A stretch of DNA of 64,000 nt. Origin: Bipolaris cookei. Lineage: Eukaryota; Ascomycota; Dothideomycetes; Pleosporales; Pleosporaceae. Under the pieces are notes generated by a model, which made no database searches, was not told the DNA's origin, and saw nothing but the letters and a program-made list of their open reading frames with translations. The translations under genes and the position numbers were made by a program. How positions within the stretch are numbered: the stretch's first letter is position 1; every line of letters starts with the position of its first letter. The stretch lies in NCBI GenBank assembly GCA_002286855.1, contig NRSV01000047.1:62938-126937 (forward strand), in the 5' to 3' direction. Shown in pieces: positions 11,701 to 22,037 of the stretch.

Positions 11701-14062
11701 GAAAGACGCCGGACGCCCAGTCAAACTATCTTCCGCCTCACCCGGGCAGCTAGATCGCCTCCAATGGATCACCGACCCAGTCTACATCACACCCCTAGAC
11801 CCCACACACGTCGAGATCGAAATTAAAGCCATGGGCCTCAACTTCAGGGACCTGATGATCGCAATGGGCGAACACATGGCCTACAGTATCGGGTGTGAAG
11901 CCGCTGGTGTCATTTCTCGCGTCGGTTCGCAAGTCACTGATGTCGCAGTCGGAGACCGCGTCACGTATATCACCGGACTGGATCATGTCGGTTGCTTCCA
12001 CACGTTTGGGCGGGTAGATCAGTCGGTTGTGACGAAGATTCCTGATTCACTGAGCTTCATTGATGCGGCTGGACTACCGGCTGTATATGTTACGGTGCTG
12101 TATGCTCTGAGAGACGTGGCGAGATTGGCGAAGGGGGAGAAAGTGCTGATTCATGCTGCGGCGGGAGGTGTTGGACAGGCGGCGATTAACTATGCGAAGA
12201 GTGTTGGGGCGGAGATATTTGCTACTTGTTCGACGCCTGAGAAAAGAGATGTGAGTTACTCATTTGCGTGTGGGGGTTTGTTTACTGACTTGAGTTTAGG
12301 TGCTCGTGCAAAACTACGGTATCCCAGAAGATCACATTTTCTCGAGTCGAGACTTGAGTTTTGCAAAGGGCATTCGACGAGTAACTGGCGGGTATGGAGT
12401 GGATGTTGTACTCAACTCACTCGCTGGCGATGTATGTGTAATATTCTACTAACACTTCTTGGATTGTCTTGCTGACAGTTTTCAGGCTTTGCGATGCTCC
12501 TGGGAACTTCTCGCACCCTTTGGACGCTTCATTGAGATTGGAAAGAAAGATATCCAGGCCAATTCCAGAATCGAGTTGCGACCTCTTCTGCGAGGCACTT
12601 CCATGACTTGCGTCGACTTGGTTACAATGATGAAGTGCCGGCCACACTTGGTTAAGCAACTCACCGACGACACAGTACGCCTATGGAGCGAGGGCGTTGT
12701 CAAGACTGCAAAACCAACAACCGTCTCCCCGCTTTCGAAGCTAGTTGAGGGCTTCCAGACTCTTCAATCTGGTCGTGGAACTGGTAAAATGGTGTTCGTT
12801 CCACACGCCGATGATATTGTCCCGATCGTGCCGGAGCAGCAAGCCCCATTCTACTTCAAGCCAGACGCAACATACGTCCTGAGCGGTGGATTGGGAGGAT
12901 TGGGACGAAGTATTGCAAGATGGATGGTGAACAGGGGTACTCGCAACTTGTTGTTCCTATCGCGCAGTGGCAAGATAACGCCAGCCGTTGCGGAGATGGA
13001 AAAGCATCTGATTGAGCAAAAGTGTCAAGTTCGCATTGAGAAATGCGATGTCACCGATGCGGCTGATCTTCAAAGGGTCTTGAAGGAATGCGAGTCTTCT
13101 CTACCGCCCATCAAGGGCGTCATCCAGGGAGCTATGCAATTATCAGTAAGTCTATCACCAACCTACCACTACAATGGACAATGGAAAAGAATTTAACTAA
13201 TCCTCATCTACAGGACTCCATCTTCGAAAACATGACCTACGAAAACTACATATCCGCCGTAAACCCCAAAGTCCCCGGCTCCTGGAACCTCCACAAGCAC
13301 CTCCCCAAGGATCTCAACCACTTCGTCCTCCTCTCCTCCGCAACCGGCATACTCGGGAACCGTGGGCAGGCAAACTATGCCGCAGGAAACACCTACCAAG
13401 ACGCTCTCGCAGCATATCGTCGCTCCCAAGGCCTTGCAGCCTCCACCATCGACGTCGGCGCCATCCTTTCCGTCGGCTACGTCGCCGAAAACTCGTCGCG
13501 CGTCGCCATAAACAAAGGCGTGAGTGTCGAACTCGAGCAAATACGCGAAGAAGAACTGCATGCTATTCTCGAATACAGCATCGATCCATGCCAGAATTCA
13601 CCCGCGCAGATTGTCACTGGTCTGGCTAATAGAGATAAATACCGGCACAAGGGAATGCCGACGCCATCATTCATGAGTTTCCCCCTCTTTGCGCATCTAA
13701 ACAGTGAGACGTTGACTGGCGCTGCGTCATTCGAGAGCACTGAGATACCCGTGGAAGCTTTGCTTGCTCAATCGAAAACACTAGACGAAGCAGCTGATAT
13801 CATTACGACGGCGGTCAAGGGGAAGCTGGCGAGTTTGCTGTCGGTAGCAGCGGCGGATATCGATGAGGACAAGTCGATAAGTGCGAACGGTATTGATTCT
13901 CTGGTGGCTATAGAGTTTAGGACGTTCCTTGCGAGGGAAGTTAAGGCAGATGTACCCATGTTGGACGTTATGGGAACGTCAACGATTAAGGTGTTGTGTA
14001 GAAAGATTGCTACGTTGAGTCGCGCAGTAGATGTCAAGCAAGATGAAAAGGGTGGCGAATAG
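5770..14062 (+). CDS. Highly reducing type I polyketide synthase (KS-AT-DH-MT-ER-KR-ACP)
   Basis: Predicted exons are join(5770..5983,6051..6488,6548..6995,7072..12250,12300..12431,12486..13145,13214..14062), 2639 aa, in frame throughout. KS holds active-site Cys at about residue 184 (DTACSSS) and the EAHGTGT and VGHLEGAAG histidine motifs. AT has GHSSGE with Ser ~705. DH has its catalytic His near 1041 (DHIVTNSHVYPGVGYL) and HPATFDSMI. The C-methyltransferase shows LEVGAGTGSS (~1520). ER has the NADPH motif HAAAGGVGQAA (~2060). KR shows SGGLGGLG (~2270) with LLSSATG and QANYAAG. ACP has GIDSL with the phosphopantetheine Ser ~2586. No thioesterase or other release domain follows. All domains keep their key residues, so it should make a reduced, alpha-methylated chain. 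It is divergent from the P450. Confidence 0.95.
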
Positions 14063-14708
14063 GGTTGCAGACCGGTTCTTGGATTTTGATTCAATTTCAG
14101 TATAAACGCCTACTAAAAAGTTGTAGCAGTCAATAGAAGTTCCAATCGCACTTTGCATGCAAATGATAATACCAATATCTTTTTCGTTACAGTGATTGTT
14201 ACATTACGGGCAAATAGATGTTAGTCGGCTTGGTGTAGGTTAGCTTAAGTAGGATGAGCTGTAATGAACCATGTTTGCTCACGATTAGAAAATTTCGTTT
14301 TCATCATTTCCAGAAGTGTCACAATACAAGTCGCATACCGACCACACTGGCCCACAGTGATCCATATGCGCATGTGAAAGCAATTGGTGAGGTTCCTAGC
14401 AAAAACCTAAAGGTTAGTAGTTACTTGAAGAACAACACATGTCACGAGCGGAAAACAACGAGCAAAAGATGACCACACAATGGTTACGCGGAACATTCAC
14501 CCTAGTGAAGCCTCCATTGTATACGTGGTCGTAGACCCGCTCATAAGAGACAAGGGCCAAGCTCCATTGATAGGCCGCAAGTTCAATGCTTGCTCTTTTT
14601 GTAAGATACATTCCAGGACTCCGTTGGACCGAACCCCCGAGACCGAAAATACTGGTTATCGTGCAGAATCTTCACTTCATTCCCCTCTTCGCCGCTCCAT
14701 CGATACGT
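14063..14708. other. Convergent intergenic region PKS / RPL11
   Basis: About 650 bp between the 3' ends of the PKS and RPL11. I see no gene, RNA structure or repeat; it should contain the two 3' untranslated regions. Confidence 0.6.
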
Positions 14709-15338
14709 TTATCGGACAATTCCCTCGAATCGGTTCTTGTACCATTTGATGGTCTCGGCCTGGTTGACGCGGTGGGATGGGCCGATCTTGCTCTTGCACC
14801 TCCTGCGCTTGGCGACACGCTCACCGGGGCGGGTCATGCAGACGTAGAAGTCCATACCGTAGATACTGCTCCAGTCAGCCATTGCCTCTCTCGTCTTCAC
14901 TGTCCATGTTCCACATACCCGATGCTAGGGTCGTACTTGATACCCAAGTCGATGTGCTCGCTGATACCGAAACCGAAGTTGCCGGACTCTGAGAAGTTGC
15001 GCTTGCGGAGCTCGTACTCCTTGACCTTGAGACCACGCTCGAGGATCTCCTCGGCCTTGGGGCCACGGACGGTAACGTGGACAGCAATCTTTTCGTTCCT
15101 TCGGATACCGAAAGTACGGACGGTGTAGCGTGCCTTGGAGTAGACGGGAGTTTGACCGGACAGCTGCTCGAGCACCTTGGCGGCACGAGTGAGACGATCA
15201 CCAGACTCGCCAACGGAGATGTTGAGGACGAGCTTCTGGATGCGGAGCTCCCGCATGGGGTTGGAGGCCTTGGAGTCGGACTGCCATTGCTGTTAGCATG
15301 CGCGATGCAAATTTTCGTCGATATTTGCTGCGTACCAT
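14709..15338 (-). CDS. rpl11: 60S ribosomal protein L11 (uL5)
   Basis: Predicted complement(join(14709..14865,14919..15280,15336..15338)), 173 aa, close to the normal eukaryotic L11 length. The first exon is only the ATG codon; the 55-nt intron joins it to SDSKASNPMRELRIQKLVLN. The central part holds the uL5 hallmarks GESGDRLTRAAKVLEQLSGQ and YTVRTFGIRRNEKIAVHV. The last exon gives GIYGMDFYVCMTRPGERVAK and a basic C-terminus that contacts rRNA. The protein belongs to the central protuberance of the large subunit, near 5S rRNA. It diverges from the SmB gene across 281 bp. Splitting the start codon from the body by an intron is common in fungal ribosomal-protein genes. Confidence 0.95.
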
Positions 15339-15619
15339 TGTGATTGACTGCAGAGGTTAGTGGGCGTAGGTGGCTGTCGAAGTCGCTGGAGTGGAATTCG
15401 CGATCACGAAATCCATTTGGCCTGTGGAGGGCGCGAATTAAGCGAGACTAGGCAGGTCACGTGCTAGCATGTCAGAGCTCCGAACATGAACTTTGTCTTG
15501 CGAACACCAACAGCTCCAGACGCCCCGCCGATCGCCAACTACACGGGGATCCCACCTCAATAGCCCCATATACCTATTTCTCAAGCTTCCAAGTCGTCTC
15601 CGGACGCGCAAAATACATC
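15339..15619. promoter_or_regulatory. Divergent promoter RPL11 / SmB
   Basis: This 281-bp interval separates two head-to-head housekeeping genes and must carry both promoters. No obvious TATA box or specific operator was found. Confidence 0.5.
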
Positions 15620-16484
15620 ATGTCGGGCGCTGCAAACCGTCAAGGAAAGATGGTAAGTGAATCTGCCTAGTAGCTCGAGGCCTTGACCTGAGGGAAAGAC
15701 GCGCATAGAAACTGACTGACGCTCGATGATATAGCAAAATCTAGTAAGAGCCCCAGATTTCCGTTCACAATCGCACCCAACTTACAAGACTAGATCAACT
15801 ACCGCATGAAGGTAACGCTTCAAGATGGTAGGCAAATGGTCGGGCAGATGCTCGCATTCGACAAGGTCAGTGTCGCATTCTCTCTTTGAAAGAACTGAAT
15901 TAACGCGCTGTTTGTAGCACATGAACCTTGTACTCGCCGACACAGAAGAATTCCGCCGCACACGGAGAAAGGGCAAAGCCGCACCGGGCGCAACCCAGCA
16001 AGTCACCGAAACCGAAGAACGACGCGCCATTGGACTCACCATTATCCGTGGTGCTCATGTCATTTCACTGTCAGTCGATGGGCCACCGCCTGCGGACCCC
16101 GCCGCGCGTCTCGGAGCAAACTCTGGACCCTCGACTACTGCGGCATTGGCTGCTGGACCTGGTGTCGCTCGGCCTGCTGGACGTGGTCTCCCTGTTGGCT
16201 TGACTGGACCAGCTCCTGGTGTTGGAGCTCCTGGCCCTGGATTTGGAGGTGGTTTCCCAGGCGCACCTGGAGGTTTTGGAGGGCCACCTGGCTTCCCAGG
16301 CCGTGGTGGACCACCTGGTGGACCACGTACGTCTCCACAAATACACTTGAGTAATGTCTGCTAACTCTTGACAGCTGGCTTCCCTCCCGCCGGTGGACCT
16401 CCTGGCTTTGGCGGACCCCCAGGATTCGGTGGACCGCCAGGTTTCCCTGGTCGTGGCGGACCTCCTGGTTTCGGTGGCAGGTAG
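15620..16484 (+). CDS. SMB1: Small nuclear ribonucleoprotein SmB
   Basis: Predicted join(15620..15652,15735..15743,15794..15865,15918..16326,16375..16484), 210 aa. Residues ~12-45 form Sm motif 1 (INYRMKVTLQDGRQMVGQ, MLAFDKHMNLVLAD); Sm motif 2 is GLTIIRGAHVISLSVDGPP (~75-95). The Sm fold binds the U-rich Sm site of spliceosomal snRNAs in a seven-member ring. The C-terminal half is Gly/Pro-rich with repeated GGPPGF and FPGRGGPP units, as in other SmB/B' tails. The second exon is a 9-nt microexon encoding Gln-Asn-Leu, needed to complete the first helix. Confidence 0.93.
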
Positions 16485-17073
16485 ACGGACAACAACGCGC
16501 AGATATGAAAGAAAATTACAAGAAGATACAAGCGTCGGGATTGGCGAGTTACAAATGCACACGCGGCCATGTTGCAGATATCAGGGAGCGTATCGGGAGA
16601 CTGAGGAGATCAAAGTCCAGCAGACCGTAGACGTTGCAAGAGCTCCAAAGTTTAGGCTGTGCTTGAAAACCGCAGATGATACTGACAAGGCGAGCGTACC
16701 TAAACCATAAGTGTACGAAAGATCAGTTGGGGCGTTTAGGATATACCAATTGGCCTGCGGGCCTCAATAAGAACCAGTCGCAGCAATTCAAGACTTGGAC
16801 TGTCGTACTTTTCGCCCAATAGTTACCATGTACGTGATGTCCTTCCCGTATGTAATCACACATGCAGCTTCCGGTTCGCGGTGCGGTGCGCCATCTATTC
16901 CCGCCCCGGCCCCATCAAAAGCCTTGGCACCCAGCCCTGTCCCCGTTCCGAGCCCATCTCGCAAACTCCGAATCACGAACTTTACTTTTGCTACGTCCCC
17001 CTTCCGCTCCCCCGCCGTCGCATACAACCTTCTGGCCCTTAGGAACAAAGCGAGCAAAGGAAACGTCGCAATC
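16485..17073. other. Intergenic region SmB / MPC1
   Basis: About 590 bp with no supported gene. It should hold the SmB 3' UTR and the MPC1 promoter and leader; nothing else stands out. Confidence 0.5.
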
Positions 17074-17685
17074 ATGGCCGCCGCAATCAAAGCCCTCAAT
17101 GCGAAGATTCGCTCAAACAAGTACACGGATTACTTCTGCTCGACTCGTACGTTTTAGAACCCCGGTTTTCGGAGAGCATGCGCACACGCACTTGGTTGTG
17201 TTGAAGGCGCGGGATAAGGCAGGAGGAATAAGGAAGAGGAGAGAGAGAGGAAAGGGTTTGCAAAAAAGGGCAAAATGCTGACGGTGATATACTACAAACA
17301 GATTTCTGGGGCCCCGCGAGTAACTTTGGTATCCCGATTGCGGCCATTGCTGATATGAGTAAGGATCCTGAAATGTATGCTTCCTCTACTCCCTATCTTC
17401 TATTTTTCTCCCCTCTCACTTAGCCAATGCTGACGAAAATTATTTAGTATTTCGGGCCGCATGACCGGCGCCCTAACTCTCTACTCCGCCACCTTTATGC
17501 GCTACGCCATGGCGGTTACGCCGGCCAACTACCTGCTGTTTGGGTGCCACGCAATCAATTTTACCTCGCAGGTTGTACAGGGGTACCGATATCTGAATTA
17601 TTGGAATTTCGGGGGCAGGGAGGCGACGTTGAAGGGGAAGGCGGAGAAGGTGGGGGAGAGTGTTAAGGGTGTGGTTTCGAAATAA
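17074..17685 (+). CDS. MPC1: Mitochondrial pyruvate carrier subunit MPC1
   Basis: Predicted join(17074..17146,17302..17374,17448..17685), 127 aa, the usual size. The protein begins with a short amphipathic segment (MAAAIKALNAKIRSNKYTDY), then HFWGPASNFGIPIAAIADM, the signature of the family. The third exon follows with FSGRMTGAL-type residues (here ISGRMTGALTLYSATFMRYA) and two further hydrophobic helices ending in NYLLFGCHAINFTSQVVQGY. MPC1 pairs with MPC2/3 in the inner mitochondrial membrane to import pyruvate. It converges on PEX1, leaving 284 bp between stop codons. Confidence 0.93.
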
Positions 17686-17969
17686 GTACTTGGACTGAGG
17701 GGAGAGAAGGGATAGAAATCCCGATATTTAAGGTCAGGCAGAGAATGCAGAATAAAGATTAAATGAACAAGATATGATTCGTGCGTATTGCTGGTTTCGA
17801 GGTGGCTACACTGCACCAGATCGAAATGTGTCCTTGTGACGAAAAATTCTTGGTTCGAATTACAAACATGATAGATGACATTACGCCAGACTTTTGACTG
17901 GATATACATATATTGACACAACCTCCCAACTGCATTACCCTCCTCCCTCCCTTCCAACAAGCCAAAATC

Positions 17970-20900
17970 TCACATCAAACTACTTCTCCCCCCAATCTCC
18001 GTTCCCCCCTGTCCATTCGGCAAATTGCCATCCCTCCCATCCACAAACTCCGTGTATATCCTCTTCAGGCGCATTCGTTCTTGAGCTGAGATACTGCTTC
18101 TACCGGAGACCAATGACGATTCGATGTGAGACCATTGAATCTGAGGATCTTTCCGATCAGTAGACGCATCCTCGTTTTTAGCGTCTCCAAGACCATTAGG
18201 AGAGGAGGGATCCTTGGGATCAAGGAGACCGCTAACAGAACGTTGGAGTTGCTTTTGCTTCTTGCGGAGGGACTGGAGGGACGAAATTTTCTGGGCGATA
18301 AGGGCGCGCTCGGAGATGTGGTGCGAGGTACGCAGTGCGGAGTCAGCAAGTGTATTGCTATCGTCGTCCCCATAACGGAAGTAGGAAAAATCAGGGATAC
18401 CCTTTGTATCTTTTGTGCCAGTATTCTTGTTGCTGGCGGCGTCGAGTTTGGAAGGGTCGATGTCGCCGAGGGCGTCATGGATGGCTTCTAGCTGAGCATT
18501 GTAGACGACCGCTTGGAGATCGGCGCCGGAGTAGCCTTCTGTTCGGGAGGCTATTTCGCGGAGATTCTGGCTAGATGTGTCGGCTGAGAGGATGCTGGGT
18601 GCGAGGTGCAGTTTTGCGGTTACGGCGCGCAGGATGTCGATGCGCTCTTCTACGTCGGGCATGTCGCAGAGGAGGGATTTGTCTAGACGACCGGGACGGA
18701 GGAGCGCAGGGTCGATGAGATCAGGGCGCGAGGTAGCGGCCAAGACGTAGACGCCTGAAAGACCTTCTGCACCGTCCATCTGGGTGAGGAGCTGGTTGAC
18801 GACGCGATCTGTTACACCTGTGGAATCATGGCCACGCTTAGGCGCGATAGAGTCGAACTCGTCAAAGAACAAAACGCAAGGCCGCGCTGCTTCTGCTCGC
18901 TCAAAGAGATCACGCACAGACTTTTCGGATGCTCCAATATACTTGTTGAGGATTTCCGGACCCTTGACTGAAATAAAGTTAAGACCACATTCACCTGCTA
19001 CAGCCGAGGCGAGCAGCGTTTTGCCACATCCGGGGTAGCCGTAAAGAAGCAGACCTGAGCGGAGACGTAGCGGGCATTTTGCGAAGATAGGGGCGTACGT
19101 GGTGGGGTATTGTAGTGTCTCCAAGAGAACCTGGCGTGTGTTGTGCAGACCACCTATCGACTCCCATTTGGTGGTGCTAGACTGTAATGTGACGTTCCTC
19201 AACGAAGCAGGCGTAAAGCCTGAAAGGGCTTTGGTATAGTCTTCTCGAGTAAGAGTCACAGTAGGAGATGTTGATGTGACAGAACGGATGAGTGCTTCAT
19301 TTCGCGCACGTGAAGTCAGCAGAACAAGATCACCGGGCATGTAACCATCCGTCTGTCCTGCAAGATCGAGAAAGTCAATGGAAGAGTCGACGGTGAAGGC
19401 GTATTCGTCAGAAGGTGGTTTTTGTATGCTGTCGACACTAGCATTGCTGCGGTGGGAAGTGCTTGGTCTGCTATTTGATGGAGAGGTTGGAAAGGCATGG
19501 CCATTGACTTGCTCGGTAGACTCGGTTTTGGCAGCCTTGAAAGCTAGCATCTCAATGACTTTTCTTCTGCCGTCCTTGTTGGGTGCCTTCAGACTAACGA
19601 TTTCGCGAACAATGTGACCTCCAACGATGACGTTGTTGAGAGCTTCTTTGCCCTGTGCTGTTGCCAGCAGCACTACGCCAGAGTCCATGGAGCAATACTG
19701 TCGGACGATGTTGATCAGGCACTCGCTGACCTGCCGGCTTCGGCCATTCTCATTACCAACCTGAAGCTCGGTTTCCACGGGACATAGCTTGTCAAGGTCA
19801 TCCAGAATGACTATGGCATTTCCGCCACCCCGTGCACCCCAGGACGCCGTGGCAAACAACCGATTAAGTGTTTCTTTGATGGTCGCAACACGCGTCTCAT
19901 CCGTCACTAACTTGCGACAGGGAAAGTATGTGGTATTGAACAGGTACTCGGTCCGAAGCTGGTGGGCAAGAAGCTGAGCGCATTCTGATTTTCCTGCGCC
20001 GAGACCTCCAGTAAGGAGTACTGATGAATTGTGTGTCAGGTGCGATCTTAATTGTGCGATCAGAGGGTCAATTCCAACAAGGTGAGCAGGATTTTCGGGT
20101 AATGGATCACCCTGCTGCCATCCCTTGGCCCAACTCGACGGTACCGATACCTCTGGTCCCAGTTCAAGTGGTGGTTTCCTCTCAGGAAAGAGTACCCATG
20201 ATACACCACTGGTTGTCGAGGGAGGCTCAAATTTTACAATGCCTCCTTGCCAACCAAGATCAGAATCCTTGATTGGTGGTAGTATCATGCCATCAGTAAC
20301 TGGCCCGTCCAGAATTCCATTCTTTTTTCCATATGACGCTCTGATCTTCTGTATAGCATTCTCCTGGTCCTGTTTTGACTCCCCACCAAATTTCAGCGAT
20401 GCATTGCCGAGTGATGCTATTGTGGCGAAAGGTGCAATCTTGATTGATTTCACAGTTGGCTCCCTGGACTCTTTGGTACCTTGTGGCTTGATGGCAGGTG
20501 GCTTGGGAGTTTGTGCAGGCGCGCCTTCGATGCGAACCAATCCACCAACAAACTTCTCACAACCCAAAACCTTGCACAGGCCGACTGAAAGCGCCACATG
20601 ACGGCTATCGGGCACATCTTTCCATGGGACGATTTTGGCTACTACACGAGTCGCAGCTTTCTCCTGTTCTTGCTCCTTGGACATGTCGACGGGCTCTTGT
20701 AGGCCTGCAGGCTTGATGACTGATACAGAGACCCAGGTGGTCCCCCTGAGTGCCTTTGTGAGGAGTACGTCGGGATCAACCCAGACCTTCAGACTATCTA
20801 CGCCGGCATCGTCTTCGTCGTCGAACCACTCCTGGGCAACGCTTCGGTCAACACCGCGCAAGAAGACAACGCCCTTTGTCACAGCATCCTCACGACCGCT

Positions 20901-21715
20901 GCGACGCCGGACTGTGCTTGCAGTGCTCTTTCCGCTCTTTCTTGAAGCAGCACCTACGCTCCGGCTTTCCCGAGTTGAGCTCCTCTCCTTTTGTCGTGTC
21001 TTGGGTGCAACAATGACTTCTGCGTCGGGCGAGATTTTAACAAAGAGCGGTGTGTTCTGCGGCGCGGGGGCAATGGAGGTGACAGCGATATTTGCAGTGG
21101 TGGTAGGGGACAGATGGAGGGTCAGGGGGTGCGGCGACTGAGCTTGTGGGTTAGGCAGTGCGCGTATCTGCGAGAGGAAGTTTAATTCAAGAAATTGGGC
21201 ATGTAGCTCGATCATTTCCCAGTCGACAGGGGTCAATGGCTCGATGTTGATGGTGTGGGCTTGGGGAGGATCGAGGTGCAGTATGATGCCGACTTTCTGA
21301 CCCTGCTGAAGACCGATCAGTCGCGCGAATGTAGCATCCACTTCAACTGCCAGAAGGTCTTGTTGGCTGACTGCCGGGCTGCCCCTCAGGCCATCTTTGC
21401 CAACGACGGGCGCAATCTTGCGCTTGCTCTGCATGCCCGTCCATCCCAGGAAAACGGACTTTGGAGCGACATTCTTGTTGTCGGTAGCGCCGGGAGGGGG
21501 AGGCTGGCGGTATGAGAGCTCGACGACGACATTCTGGGCGACCTGAACAGAAAGTAAGCAACTGGGTGTTGAGTGCAGCTCATGGCGCGTACCGCGTTTG
21601 CATTGACAAGCACCGACACCAGCGACGACGGTAAGTTGACAAGGCAGTTCTTGAGCGACTGGTGCAAGACGACCTCTGCCTGGACGACGTTGCCGGCAGG
21701 CTTTTTGGGCGGCAT
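17970..21715 (-). CDS. PEX1: Peroxisome biogenesis AAA ATPase PEX1
   Basis: Predicted complement(join(17970..21542,21593..21715)), 1231 aa. The start at 21715 (MPPKKPAGNVVQAEV) plus a 50-nt intron gives the PEX1 N-terminal double-psi barrel. The open frame extends upstream of the intron acceptor without homology and is rejected. AAA domain D1 has a degenerate Walker A (TGGLGAGKSE) and Walker B (IVILDDLDKL). D2 is canonical: LLLYGYPGCGKTLLAS, then CVLFFDEFDSIAPKRG, with arginine-finger region LLRPGRLD. PEX1 with PEX6 extracts ubiquitinated PEX5 from the peroxisomal membrane. A long low-complexity stretch lies between N-domain and D1, and a Ser-rich insert within D1-D2. It is head-to-head with MCM7. 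Confidence 0.93.
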
Positions 21716-22037
21716 AGCTGGGGGAGGGAGCGTGAATAGAGAATGGAGAGAGCAGAATGACGGCTGCTACTCGCAAGCCCAAACGCATCGCTCTCTCTCC
21801 CAGCGAGCCGAGGTCGTCGGCGGTCATGGGCCCAGGGCGGTGGCAGCCGGCAGAACTGACGGGATGCGGGTCCTTGTCGACGCGAGTGGACGCGCCCCAA
21901 GCCAGCAACGCGCCCAGCCCAGCCCCGATTTTGCTATTCCCTCCCCGCTGCAATTGTCTCCGAGATATCACCAATACCAACAGACCCACGGCCGTCTTTT
22001 TTTATATTCCGGCCGCCACCTCTCAATCTCGCCCCCC
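21716..22037. promoter_or_regulatory. Divergent promoter PEX1 / MCM7
   Basis: A 322-bp interval shared by two divergently transcribed genes. No firm TATA or MluI-type cell-cycle box is visible. Confidence 0.5.

Noticed and set aside
14897..15213. Overlapping Ser/Arg-rich frames opposite and beside RPL11
   Set aside because: They are shadow frames of a highly conserved ribosomal protein gene.
21716..21989. Upstream extension of the PEX1 frame (extra ~90 codons before the intron)
   Set aside because: The frame passes through an intron and the divergent promoter; a spliced start at 21715 gives the proper PEX1 N-terminus.
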